Assembly (NCBI GenBank): GCA_023443625.1
Contig: JAEZTQ010000068.1
Span: 62,001 to 126,000 of the forward strand
DNA: 64,000 bases
Source of the DNA: Bacillota bacterium
GTDB lineage: Bacteria; Bacillota_A; Clostridia; Lachnospirales; Lachnospiraceae
Direction: 5' to 3'
Of this stretch, positions 9,080 through 18,383 are shown in pieces; position 1 is the stretch's first letter; each line of letters opens with the position of its first letter. A program made the position numbers and the translations under genes. The notes under the pieces are model-generated. The model ran no database searches. It was not told the DNA's origin and saw nothing but the letters and a program-made list of their open reading frames with translations.

Positions 9080-12000
9080 ATGAAAAATGATCAATATGCC
9101 AATATAGCAGCTGGTGGCGTTCTTACAGCTGGAAAAGGACTTGAGGCATCGGTTCCTGAGTTTGTAGATAAAAAGGTTTGGAATATAAAAGAAAATTATA
9201 AGAAGATGACATTCCAGCCTAAAATGAGTACAAAAGAGGAGTTATATGAAGAACTTGAGAGTTGGAAGCAAAAATATCGTCCATTTCTTCAAAATATGGC
9301 TCCCGAATTAAATGAACTTGAAAAAAGCATAGAGCTGAAAGAGTTCTTCTGGAGAATAGAGACTGAGGAAGATCAGCAGGATTTTACATCCCTACTTGGT
9401 GGCAAAGGAGATTGGGAAAAAGTAACGGTACCTCATTATGGTGCCCCTCTTGGAAGTGCAGTAACCTATTATAGAACAGAATTTGAGGTTACTTGGGGGA
9501 AAGAGGAAGGAGTTTTTCTTGATTTTAAAGGCGTAGATTATATTGCTGGGGTCTTTATAAATGGATATTATGCGGGCTCCCATGAAGGATTTTTCGCTCC
9601 ATTTCAGATAGATATTACCCAGTATTCAAAACCTGGAATGAATGCCCTGGTAGTTAGGGTAGAAAATGATTTTGTACACAAAAGAAATGAAAAAGAACTA
9701 GGCGGTACCATGTATGGAGGAGATAAAATCTATGCAGCGACTGGTCCTGGATTTGATGATCCTAATATGGGCTGGCATCACTGTCCTCCAGGAATGGGAA
9801 TTTGGCAAAGTGTTTTTGTAAAAGTGAAGAATAGATGCTTTATTAATGATTTATACATAAGACCTCTCCCAGAAGAAGGCAGAGCAGAAGCTTGGGTTGA
9901 AATTTACAAATGCGATCCTGGCTATGAAAAAGTGCAATTAAATCTTTCGCTTTTTGGACGTAACTTCAAAGAAACAGTATTTGAAGATATGGTATATCAT
10001 CCAGTGACAGGTTGTGCTATTGGGCTTGGTGATAGCTTTACAGAGGCTGTCCTTACTGCATCCGGAGCCATAGATAAACCAGTAGAACTTAAGATGGAAA
10101 AGGGTTTAAATTATTTGAAAATTCCCTTTACAATGGATGAATTTAGATGGTGGAGACCGGATTCCCCTTATCTGTACCAATTACAGGTAGCCTTAGTTAG
10201 TGAGGAAGGAAAGACACTCCATAGGAAAGAGCAAAGCTTTGGTATGCGCAGCTTTATAATGGATACAGATTGCATCCCAAAGGGTAAATTCTACTTAAAT
10301 GGAGAGCAAATTCGCCTCCGTGGTGCCAATACCATGGGTCACGAGCAACAGTGTGTCATGAAGGGGGATTATAATCAACTAATAGAAGATATTCTATTGG
10401 CGAGAATTTGTAATATGAATTTTCTACGTCTGACCCAGCGCCCAGTTCAGGATGAGGTTTATGAATATTGTGATATGCTGGGAATGCTTACCCAGACGGA
10501 TTTACCTCTCTTTGGCGTTTTACGAATTAATAAATTCAATGAGGCCCTTCGTCAAGTTGATGAGATGGAGAAGTTAATTAGAAAGCATCCATGTAATATT
10601 ATGGTGTCCTATATTAATGAACCTTTCCCGAATGCTTATAATCAGCCACACAGACATTTGTCCAGATCGGATTTAATGAGATTCTTTGATTGTGCTGATG
10701 CCATTGTGAAGATGAATAATCCGGAAAGAGTGACAAAGCATGTGGATGGGGATTATGACCCACCGACTAAGACCTTGCCAGATAATCACTGCTATACTCT
10801 CTGGTACAATGGTTGTGGTGTGGATGCTGGCGAGTTAAATAAGGGATACTGGTTACCTGTGAATAAGGACTGGAATTACGGTTGCGGTGAGTTTGGAGCA
10901 GAAGGTCTGGAATGTTTTGAGACCATGGAGAAATACTACCCCAAGGAATGGCTACCTGCCAATGAGACAGAAGAGAAGAACTGGTCTCCTGCCAATATTG
11001 TAGCTTCTCAATCAGGTAATTTTCATTATTTCTTCTTTGACACCAAGAATAGTGTTAAGGATTGGATCCAGACTTCTCAGCAGCATCAGGCCTGGGCTAC
11101 CAAATGGATGACGGAGGCTTTTCGAAGAAATAAAAGAATGGTATCAACAGCGATCCATTTATTTATCGATGCCTTCCCAGCAGGTTGGATGAAGACCATT
11201 ATGGATGTTGACCGCAACCCAAAGCCAGCATATTTTGCTTACAGGGATGCATTGACACCGGTTATGGTCAGCTTACGAACCGACCGCTATTGTTACTACC
11301 CAGGAGAAACTGCTTCTGTAGAAGTATGGGGATGTAACGACAGAGATTGTTCCTTCCATAGGATTAAGGCCTCCTATTATGTTGAAGGCTTAAATACAGA
11401 TGGTATATATGAGACCCTTGGACAGGGAGAAGAGTGGGTTTCATTATCTAAGTGTACATCCAAATATCTAGCCAATGTGGAATTTGAGGTTCCTCATGAT
11501 AAGGAAAATCTACGAATTACTGTTGGATTAAGTAAGGAAGATGGAGAAGTATTACACTATAATCAAGTTGTATTTGAGGTAAAAGAAGATACCACAATCC
11601 CCCAGGGGACTGCAGCTTGTATCATTGGTAATAAAGGGTTAGCAACAAGCCTGGCAGAAGAATTAAATCTGCCAACTAAAGGTCTCTTAGAAATGAAGGA
11701 TAAGGATGTATTCCTTATTGATGATTGGATTGTCTTCGAAGAGAATAGAGCTCAAATTGAAGCTTTGATTCGCAAAGGAATAAAAGCGATCTTTTTAGAG
11801 CTTGGAGCAGGAGAGTACAAGCTGGGTGAAGCACAGCTTAAGGTGAAATCCAGCTCCATGCTGCCTATGATTTTTGTCTCTAGGAATACAGGACATACCT
11901 TAGTAGAAGGATTTAAGGAATTTGACTTTAAGAATTGGTATGATAAGAAAGTTGATAGAATTACACCAATTCTTGAGTCAACTGTTACAGGCAATGCTAT

Positions 12001-12178
12001 TACTCCAGTGCTGATGAGTGGTAATACTGATGATAGCGGAAGGTGGGGACCACAAATGGCAGTTGGTGAAATAACTATGGAAGAGGGAAGGATTTATATC
12101 TGCCAACTTAAATTAGCAAGGAGACTTGGAGAAAATCCTGTTGCAAAGAAATTTGCAGTTAGAATGTTAGAAGGTTGA
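9080..12178 (+). CDS. Glycoside hydrolase family 2 protein (beta-galactosidase/beta-glucuronidase-like)
   Basis: A 1032-residue protein with no signal peptide, so cytoplasmic. After about 80 residues of leader it shows the GH2 sugar-binding jelly-roll (YYRTEFEVTWG, NGYYAGSHEGFFAPF, GIWQSVFVKV), an immunoglobulin-like domain and a TIM barrel starting at GKFYLNGEQIRLRGANTMGHE. The proposed acid/base is Glu514 in SYINEPF and the nucleophile Glu604 in CGEFGAEG, at the normal GH2 positions. About 300 C-terminal residues form extra beta-rich and possibly amidotransferase-like domains. It should hydrolyse the sugar imported by the preceding ABC genes. The nearby uxuA, SDR and uxaC genes make a glucuronide substrate attractive but unproven. 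The start has GGAGG upstream. Confidence 0.88.
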   Translation: MKNDQYANIAAGGVLTAGKGLEASVPEFVDKKVWNIKENYKKMTFQPKMSTKEELYEELESWKQKYRPFLQNMAPELNELEKSIELKEFFWRIETEEDQQDFTSLLGGKGDWEKVTVPHYGAPLGSAVTYYRTEFEVTWGKEEGVFLDFKGVDYIAGVFINGYYAGSHEGFFAPFQIDITQYSKPGMNALVVRVENDFVHKRNEKELGGTMYGGDKIYAATGPGFDDPNMGWHHCPPGMGIWQSVFVKVKNRCFINDLYIRPLPEEGRAEAWVEIYKCDPGYEKVQLNLSLFGRNFKETVFEDMVYHPVTGCAIGLGDSFTEAVLTASGAIDKPVELKMEKGLNYLKIPFTMDEFRWWRPDSPYLYQLQVALVSEEGKTLHRKEQSFGMRSFIMDTDCIPKGKFYLNGEQIRLRGANTMGHEQQCVMKGDYNQLIEDILLARICNMNFLRLTQRPVQDEVYEYCDMLGMLTQTDLPLFGVLRINKFNEALRQVDEMEKLIRKHPCNIMVSYINEPFPNAYNQPHRHLSRSDLMRFFDCADAIVKMNNPERVTKHVDGDYDPPTKTLPDNHCYTLWYNGCGVDAGELNKGYWLPVNKDWNYGCGEFGAEGLECFETMEKYYPKEWLPANETEEKNWSPANIVASQSGNFHYFFFDTKNSVKDWIQTSQQHQAWATKWMTEAFRRNKRMVSTAIHLFIDAFPAGWMKTIMDVDRNPKPAYFAYRDALTPVMVSLRTDRYCYYPGETASVEVWGCNDRDCSFHRIKASYYVEGLNTDGIYETLGQGEEWVSLSKCTSKYLANVEFEVPHDKENLRITVGLSKEDGEVLHYNQVVFEVKEDTTIPQGTAACIIGNKGLATSLAEELNLPTKGLLEMKDKDVFLIDDWIVFEENRAQIEALIRKGIKAIFLELGAGEYKLGEAQLKVKSSSMLPMIFVSRNTGHTLVEGFKEFDFKNWYDKKVDRITPILESTVTGNAITPVLMSGNTDDSGRWGPQMAVGEITMEEGRIYICQLKLARRLGENPVAKKFAVRMLEG

Positions 12179-12191
12179 TAGCTTGAATTAA

Positions 12192-12225
12192 AAAGGGCTT
12201 ACCTGGTTGAACGGGTAAGCCCTTT
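12192..12225. terminator. Strong bidirectional terminator between the GH2 and phosphotransferase genes
   Basis: A perfect 12-bp stem AAAGGGCTTACC/GGTAAGCCCTTT with a ten-base loop lies between two convergent genes. The A-run on one side and T-run on the other suit termination in both directions. Confidence 0.85.
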
Positions 12226-12233
12226 AACTGATT

Positions 12234-12983
12234 TTATCCTTGATAATCAATAACATCTAACCATTTAAATAAGAATATTTTTTCTTCTTCAGTGGCAGTA
12301 TTATATTGACCTGCTGCAATAATTGGTAACCATTTTTGAACATATGGCAGAGCAGTGTTACTTTTCTTACAAAAAAGCTTCAAATAAGAGTCTGCCAGAT
12401 CGGGATAATTGAGTGACATTTTAAGATAAGTAGTGGCTACATCAGCGCTTGCATTACCTTGTGTGGCATGGGACCAGTCTAATATATAAGCACCGGAATC
12501 ATTAATGATTATATTCGAAGGAAGAAAATCACCGTGGCATAGTTTCACATGCTTTGGCATACTGTCTAATTGTGTTAATAATTCATATTTTGTTGTGCTA
12601 TCTAAATCCATAACGCTTTGAATTTTACGTATAAGTTTATCTTTCAATTTGTTTAATAGAGGTGCTGTTTTGGAATGCATCTCAATTTGTAGATCTACAA
12701 ACAGATTAAGTAGTTCAGGAGCTTTTTCCGGATTGTTTTTCAACTTTTGTTCTAGGGTTTCGCCAGAAATATAATCCATACTAATACTCCATTTACCATC
12801 AATATTACTAACGGAACTAATTTTTGGTATTTTTAAGCCGGTTTCTTCAACACGGGCCTGGTTTAAAGCTTCATTAAGAATAGAGGATTTGGGATATCCT
12901 TCATTAAATACTTTTACAACAGTATCATCAAGATGATAAATCGTTTTGTTATTTCTTGTAGCTAAAACCTGTTCCAGTTTCAT
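12234..12983 (-). CDS. Aminoglycoside phosphotransferase (APH)-fold kinase
   Basis: A 249-residue protein-kinase-like small-molecule phosphotransferase. It shows the catalytic-loop motif LCHGDFLPSNIII near residue 152 and the metal-binding DWS near 172, plus a conserved Lys in VVKVFNEG near residue 24. The family phosphorylates aminoglycosides, choline, thiamine or sugars; the substrate cannot be assigned. The longer frame reaches 13103, but AAAGGGGACATCACT precedes the ATG at 12983. It stands alone between two operons. Calling it a resistance gene would be unsupported, since Clostridia carry many housekeeping members. Confidence 0.8.
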   Translation of the reverse strand: MKLEQVLATRNNKTIYHLDDTVVKVFNEGYPKSSILNEALNQARVEETGLKIPKISSVSNIDGKWSISMDYISGETLEQKLKNNPEKAPELLNLFVDLQIEMHSKTAPLLNKLKDKLIRKIQSVMDLDSTTKYELLTQLDSMPKHVKLCHGDFLPSNIIINDSGAYILDWSHATQGNASADVATTYLKMSLNYPDLADSYLKLFCKKSNTALPYVQKWLPIIAAGQYNTATEEEKIFLFKWLDVIDYQG

Positions 12984-13151
12984 AGTGATGTCCCCTTTCA
13001 AATTATACCATGGTGTTGCTAACTTAATTTTACTACAATTTGATGAAAAAGTATATGCACTAATATGGAAAAATTTAAAAGATTTTATACAATCATGGTT
13101 CAAATTAGTTTAAAACAAAAATCTTAGGCATCAGATCTATCTACCTATTTA

Positions 13152-14909
13152 TTATTCCTTCTTTTTATTTTTAGAATAGGGAACAAAGAATTTAACAGTA
13201 GTTCCTACATCTTCGATACTGCTTAGTATAAATTCAGACTGATCTCCATAAATCAATCTTAGCCTATCCTGTATATTCTTAATACCTATTCCTCTTGTAT
13301 GGGCTTTCATTTCTGTGTTTTCCTTACCCAACAAGATATCTTCAACGGTTTTTTCTGACATTCCTATTCCATTATCTGATATAGTAATCCATAGATATTG
13401 CTTAATATGCTCCGCTTTTATTATAATTTCACCGGGATAATCCATCTGGGTAAAGCCATGGAATACAGAATTTTCTACAATAGGTTCCAGACTCATCTTA
13501 GGTATGAGGCAGTCCATGAGATTTTCGTCTATATCATAGATAACTTTGATGGGTTGGGGATACTTATAATTTTGTATAATCATATATTGTTGGATAGTTG
13601 CAATTTCTTCCTGAAGAGATACAGTGATTTTTTCTTGTCCCACCTGGATAACATCATGGAGCAGGCTAATAAAGGCCCTTGTCATAGTGATGGCATCTTC
13701 GTTACGTTTTGCGGACACGAGAAAAATGAAGGTATTTAATGTATTGTAGATAAAGTGCAAATTAATACGTGATAGAAGTAAATCAGAGGAAATATTCTTA
13801 CGGTTCAATTCAGCTTCTATCATTTTCTCAATGGAGCTGTTTAACTCTTGTTTCATTTCTAAGAAGGCTGACCAGATGCAGCCAATTTCATTTGAAGGGT
13901 CATACACAATCTCAGGTATTACCCTGCTGTAAGGGAGGGATAACATAGAATCCCTAAGTAGGGTAAGGGGACGGAGCTTACGATTTATATATATTGTGAT
14001 AATTATACTTACAAGAAGAAATACTACGGTTGAAATAAGTAGTATGAGAAGTATATATCCGATATCATTCTGAAATAGATTGTATTTTGATATGAAAATA
14101 CTTAGGGTCCATTCATCGTGCATGATATCTCTGTTCAGTACCATATATTTTGATGTCTCAAATATTTCTTTTCCATCCTTCTGATTCAATATATCATCAT
14201 AATTGCTATTACCTAAAAAATCGGAGTAGATGGTATCATCCCAATGATTTCTTAATATGGCATAGCCACTTTTTAAATTGATTGTAGAAAGATAATTTTG
14301 AAAATATGAGATGGGTATATTCAGTATTAACTTAAAATGATGAGTATTGGGGTTTCTTAACTCAAAAAAATTAATACGGTAGCTAATGACATCACAGTAG
14401 CCACTATTTTCTGTATAAGTTTCATGAATCATAGAATAGTGAAAGTTGTTATTATCCTTTAGTTCGCTATACCATGCTTGTGAAAGGGTACTCCTGTAAT
14501 AGGTTTCGAATATCCTTGCACTTGAGTATATCAGACCGTCATCACGGATAATAATTGCGCCATTAATAAAATCATAATTGGTTACCAAGGATTTTAATTG
14601 TGCCTCTACTTTTAACTTGGTTCGTAATATCTCCAGAGGTTGTGTACTTGAGGTGTTCATTAACTTACAAAGATCTTCATTGACAATTATTGTGGAGGAA
14701 AGCTGTACCAGTTGAGATTCTATATCTTTGTATTTTTCTTCAATGAGATTCATAAGGCTTTTCGTTTCTGCTATAGCCTGCTCACTCATTTTTTTACTGT
14801 AATATAGATATTGTACTGCATTAATGGTAAAAATAGATAAAACAAACACTATGAGAACGATATAGATAATACTCCGGCTTAACTTTCTATTCTTCTTTGT
14901 AGTCTGCAT
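13152..14909 (-). CDS. YesM-family sensor histidine kinase
   Basis: A 585-residue membrane kinase. Transmembrane helix 1 is near residues 14-32, an extracellular sensor spans roughly 35-275, helix 2 is near 282-305, and a HAMP-like linker follows. The phospho-acceptor region reads RINLHFIYNTLNTF with His385 (the usual LNPHF has Leu for Pro here). The ATP-binding domain has EPIVENSVFHGF, ISDNGIGMS and TRGIGIKNIQDRL. Its start overlaps the end of the response-regulator gene by 23 bases, so the two are translationally coupled. Members of this family sense extracellular oligosaccharides or peptides. The divergent glycosidase-transketolase genes are the probable target. Confidence 0.92.
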   Translation of the reverse strand: MQTTKKNRKLSRSIIYIVLIVFVLSIFTINAVQYLYYSKKMSEQAIAETKSLMNLIEEKYKDIESQLVQLSSTIIVNEDLCKLMNTSSTQPLEILRTKLKVEAQLKSLVTNYDFINGAIIIRDDGLIYSSARIFETYYRSTLSQAWYSELKDNNNFHYSMIHETYTENSGYCDVISYRINFFELRNPNTHHFKLILNIPISYFQNYLSTINLKSGYAILRNHWDDTIYSDFLGNSNYDDILNQKDGKEIFETSKYMVLNRDIMHDEWTLSIFISKYNLFQNDIGYILLILLISTVVFLLVSIIITIYINRKLRPLTLLRDSMLSLPYSRVIPEIVYDPSNEIGCIWSAFLEMKQELNSSIEKMIEAELNRKNISSDLLLSRINLHFIYNTLNTFIFLVSAKRNEDAITMTRAFISLLHDVIQVGQEKITVSLQEEIATIQQYMIIQNYKYPQPIKVIYDIDENLMDCLIPKMSLEPIVENSVFHGFTQMDYPGEIIIKAEHIKQYLWITISDNGIGMSEKTVEDILLGKENTEMKAHTRGIGIKNIQDRLRLIYGDQSEFILSSIEDVGTTVKFFVPYSKNKKKE

Positions 14910-16440
14910 AATCCGTTGGATTCACTCCTGTCACCTTTTTAAATACATAGCTAAAATATTGAGAGGTGCTAAAACCAGTAGCTTCTGCAACCTCGTATAT
15001 CTTATATTTGCGGGATTCCAGTAATTCTTTCGCTCGGTCTATCTTAACCAAGGTAATAAAATTCATAATCGTCTGGCCTGTTTCTTCCTTAAAGATATGG
15101 CGAAGATAATCACTGCTAATATTAAACATAGAAGCTAGCTCATATATGGTATAGTTATTTTGATAATTGCTATGTATGAATTGTATGATCTTTTGAATCT
15201 TACCTGAGTACATCTTGTCAACAAGCTTATTTGCCTCAAATACAGCAGATTCATACTGTCCTGTAAACCATTCCTGAAGTTGATGGATGTGATAGCATTC
15301 AGGATATTCCAGATTCCCCTCAGCTATGATTTCCTCCAGTGTTTTTAGATAATATTTCTGCCGATAACTATCTAATAATTCCACCAATTTTCTGCAAAGT
15401 CTTTTAAGTTCAATGCTGGGATATTTATACTGGATATAGATTGAAAATAAGGATACAATCTGCATCTTTAACTCTCCTATGGAATTAAGAGTCATCTTGT
15501 CACCAATTTCCTCTAAACCTTTATTTAAAATTCCACTTATATCAGAAGGCTGATTAAGTTGATACATATTTGTGAAGATTTTTGATTTTCCATAATATAT
15601 ATTCATTGTTATGGTGGTTTCAAGTCTGTCTCGCCATTTTACTATGTCATTTATGTTACTAAAAGGATCGGAAAAGGCCACAGAGACAGTATCAAGGAAT
15701 TGTTCTCCAAATATATTCTGGAGGGAATAGGCTATTGAGTAGGTATACTCAATAAACTCTCTGGCTGAAAAGTTCACAGTGAGATTCAGTAGCATACCCC
15801 ATAGATGAGGACTTAAATTAACTGTTCCAACATATTCGTAACCGGTACGAAGCAAGGTTTTATGCCATTTAACGGAATAATACTGATCATCTTGTTTATA
15901 TTCCAGAATGGGATAGGGAGCATCCCTTTTAATAATAAAGAAAACATACTGTGTATTGGAGGCGTAGCCTAGAATACTTGAAATAGAAGGCTCTTTTGCC
16001 TCCATTCCTCGTAGAATGTCTCGGATAAACTGTCGTTTTACAACTCGGTTTTTCTGTTCCTCACTATCAAGCTGGCCACTTATTTTAGTAAGCTCCTCTA
16101 GAAGCAGCTTGCTATCGCATTCGTGCTTTAATATAAAGGAAGAGACGCCAAGCTGCATAGCTTGGTGAAGAAATTCAAAATCCCGATAAGCGGTAAGCAT
16201 TATAAACTTTGGTGTATGCTTCTTATTTAATAGTCCCTTGCATAAATCTACACCATTCATATTGGGCATCCGTACATCTGTAATTACAATATCAACCTTG
16301 TTCTTTTTACAATACTCAAAGGCTTCTATTGGTTTGGTGAAGGTTTTGGATAGATGAAAGCCGTATTTCTCCCATATCAATAACTGAGAAAAATAGTCTA
16401 AGGATAAATACTCATCATCCACCAGGATTACTTTATACAT
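14887..16440 (-). CDS. YesN-type response regulator with AraC DNA-binding domain
   Basis: A 517-residue protein. The receiver domain (1-120) has the acidic pair Asp8/Asp9, phospho-acceptor Asp55 in VITDVRMPNMNG, Thr83 and Lys105. A middle region of about 270 residues is typical of YesN-like proteins. The C-terminal 100 residues are an AraC double helix-turn-helix (YTIYELASMFNISSDYLRHIF, then IYEVAEATGFSTSQYFSYVFKK). It is partnered with the overlapping kinase gene. The start has AAAGGTGATG upstream. It diverges from a GH35-like glycosidase gene, and the spacer between them carries three copies of an AACCGTATTT-like motif that could be its binding site. Confidence 0.93.
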   Translation of the reverse strand: MYKVILVDDEYLSLDYFSQLLIWEKYGFHLSKTFTKPIEAFEYCKKNKVDIVITDVRMPNMNGVDLCKGLLNKKHTPKFIMLTAYRDFEFLHQAMQLGVSSFILKHECDSKLLLEELTKISGQLDSEEQKNRVVKRQFIRDILRGMEAKEPSISSILGYASNTQYVFFIIKRDAPYPILEYKQDDQYYSVKWHKTLLRTGYEYVGTVNLSPHLWGMLLNLTVNFSAREFIEYTYSIAYSLQNIFGEQFLDTVSVAFSDPFSNINDIVKWRDRLETTITMNIYYGKSKIFTNMYQLNQPSDISGILNKGLEEIGDKMTLNSIGELKMQIVSLFSIYIQYKYPSIELKRLCRKLVELLDSYRQKYYLKTLEEIIAEGNLEYPECYHIHQLQEWFTGQYESAVFEANKLVDKMYSGKIQKIIQFIHSNYQNNYTIYELASMFNISSDYLRHIFKEETGQTIMNFITLVKIDRAKELLESRKYKIYEVAEATGFSTSQYFSYVFKKVTGVNPTDYADYKEE

Positions 16441-16523
16441 TCAGCATCACCTTTCTGTCGCAAATCCAGTTATTTAGACATATTATATCATACAGAAATT
16501 TCTTTGTTAACATTACGGAGAAT

Positions 16524-16721
16524 AAAAAGCCGTATTACATAAAAATAACCGTATTTTATATGAAATTGTTTTATTTTATCTAGAAGATATCATGGTATTG
16601 ACATACTGCGTTGTAAGCAACCATAATCCGCATGAAAATGGGGATTTGTGGTTGCTCTTTCTTTTACTTTTCAATATTTGTATCCATAATAGCCAGAATA
16701 TATAAGAATAACCGTATTTCA
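16524..16721. promoter_or_regulatory. Three direct repeats of a CCGTATT motif, candidate response-regulator sites
   Basis: The 342-bp divergent spacer contains AAAAAGCCGTATTACA (16524-16539), AAAATAACCGTATTTTA (16542-16558) and AAGAATAACCGTATTTCA (16704-16721), all in the same orientation. The first two are spaced about two helical turns apart (19 bp between their CCGTATT cores). Paired direct repeats with such spacing are what AraC-type proteins bind. Assignment to the adjacent YesN-type regulator is inference. Confidence 0.5.
16598..16665 (+). promoter_or_regulatory. Promoter-like elements overlapping an inverted repeat
   Basis: TTGACA (16598-16603) is followed after 18 bases by CATAAT (16622-16627). 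The -10 lies inside one arm of an inverted repeat, GCAACCATAATCC (16617-16629) with GGATTTGTGGTTGC (16642-16655), followed by TCTTTCTTTT. The repeat is therefore either an operator over the promoter or, if transcription starts further upstream, a leader terminator. The sequence does not decide between them. Confidence 0.4.
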
Positions 16722-16806
16722 CTAAAGAAAGATAATAAAAGGGAAGTTAGAATGATAAGTAGCAGGAGGCTGAACAAATAGAATGAATGGAGGAGGACAA
16801 GGTTTT

Positions 16807-18369
16807 ATGCAAACTATATTTAAAAATGGTGATAAACCCTATTTTGCCTTTGGGGGGCAGTGTATGAACTCATCTGCAATTAATCCCTCAGATAGAGCAA
16901 TGTTCTGGAAGGCACTGGAGACTATTCAGGGTAATACGGCTGAAATACCGATTTTCTGGGAAACAATTGAACCCTTGGAAGGTGAATTTGATTTTACCTT
17001 AGTGGGAGAAATACTTCAGGAAGCACGAGAACAGAATAAGAAACTGATACTTGTCTGGTTTGGCACATGGAAAAATGGAATGATGAAATATGTACCCCTT
17101 TGGGTGAAAAATAATACGGAACGTTTTAAACGTATGATACGCCATGATGGGGCACCGATTGCTAATCTCTCTCCTAATTGCCATGAGAATCTCAATGGGG
17201 ACAAAAAAGCATTTTGCGAACTGATGAGGTATATTCGTAAAGAAGATAAAGATTTTCAGACAGTTCTTGCTGTTCAGGTGGAAAACGAATGTGGAACTTT
17301 GGGTTATTGTTGCAGGGATTATAGTGAGGAAGGTAATGCGCAGTTTCAGAATCAAGTACCAGATTTTATAGTACAGAAGTTGCAAAATGAAAAGGACACG
17401 GATATTAGTAGGGTCTGGAGTAAGATGGGTAGTCCTACTGTGGGAAATTGGACAGAAATGTTTGGAAAATGGGATGAGGAGTATTTTGCTGCCTATAGCG
17501 TAGCCACCTATGTTAACGAGATAGCTAAAGCAGGAAAGGAAATCTATCCAATTCCAATGATAGTGAATGTCTGGTTGGACAAAATTGGATTTGACTTGCC
17601 TGGAGTGGACTATCCTGCAGGGGGGCCGGTTAGTAAAAATTTAGATCTGTGGAAATGGTGTACAGATTCTATCGATGTTATAGGACCGGATATATATCTT
17701 GGCAGTCCCTCTTTATATGATCAAGCCTGTGCAACCTATAAACGTAAGGATAATGCTCTGTTTATTCCAGAATCAGATTGCAGAAGACATCTTAATAACT
17801 GGATTAATATGTTTTCCGCTATAGGGACCTACCGGGCAATTGGCTATTTTGCCTTTGGAATCGAGCATATTCTCTTACAGGATGGCACAGAAAGGCAAGA
17901 ATTTAAGGAGTTTATAGGAAGTTTTCGAAGTCTTGCATCTATAACCCCTCTTTTATTAAAGAACCAGGAGATTTACACAGTAAGACAGGATTTTGGAATG
18001 GAAAACCAGTATATAGAAGGGAAAAATCATCGAATTATGGTGGACTTTACTTATGGTCGTACTGATTATGTCCATCGCCTTCCTGGCTATGAGAAGGAGT
18101 GTGGACATGGATTGATTATTCAAACCGCTCCTGAGGAGTTTTATATTACCGGGAGTGGATATACGGTTTATATTATTCCAAAGCATACGAAGATACCTTA
18201 TTCCAATATAAAGCTAGCCTCTACCCATAATTATCGTTTGGTGGAGGAAGGGTATTATGGTAACGATGATAATTGGAAATGCACTAGAATTAGGACTGGT
18301 GATGAAAGTGATGCAGGTATCTGGATATACTCTGATACACCAGCGGTACGTGTTGTTTTGGGTGAATAA
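16807..18369 (+). CDS. GH35-like (beta-galactosidase/DUF5597-type) glycosidase
   Basis: About 520 residues with no signal peptide. The N-terminal TIM barrel has FAFGGQCMNSSAINP, then IPIFWETIEPLEGEFDF. The presumed acid/base Glu is in QVENECG (residue 161 from this start) and the nucleophile Glu in FIPESDCR (322). This is the pattern of GH35/GH42-like proteins carrying a DUF5597 C-terminal domain. It probably removes a terminal sugar from an imported oligosaccharide. The ATG at 16807 follows GGAGGA ten bases upstream; an in-frame ATG at 16783 with AGGAGG thirteen bases upstream is equally possible. The gene is followed after 14 bases by a transketolase gene and diverges from the YesM/YesN pair. 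Confidence 0.82.
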   Translation: MQTIFKNGDKPYFAFGGQCMNSSAINPSDRAMFWKALETIQGNTAEIPIFWETIEPLEGEFDFTLVGEILQEAREQNKKLILVWFGTWKNGMMKYVPLWVKNNTERFKRMIRHDGAPIANLSPNCHENLNGDKKAFCELMRYIRKEDKDFQTVLAVQVENECGTLGYCCRDYSEEGNAQFQNQVPDFIVQKLQNEKDTDISRVWSKMGSPTVGNWTEMFGKWDEEYFAAYSVATYVNEIAKAGKEIYPIPMIVNVWLDKIGFDLPGVDYPAGGPVSKNLDLWKWCTDSIDVIGPDIYLGSPSLYDQACATYKRKDNALFIPESDCRRHLNNWINMFSAIGTYRAIGYFAFGIEHILLQDGTERQEFKEFIGSFRSLASITPLLLKNQEIYTVRQDFGMENQYIEGKNHRIMVDFTYGRTDYVHRLPGYEKECGHGLIIQTAPEEFYITGSGYTVYIIPKHTKIPYSNIKLASTHNYRLVEEGYYGNDDNWKCTRIRTGDESDAGIWIYSDTPAVRVVLGE

Positions 18370-18383
18370 AAAGGAGGAAACAT

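Noticed and set aside
12234..12983. Aminoglycoside resistance gene
   Set aside because: Only the broad kinase fold is visible. It is not flanked by mobile DNA or other resistance genes, so a resistance call is not supported.
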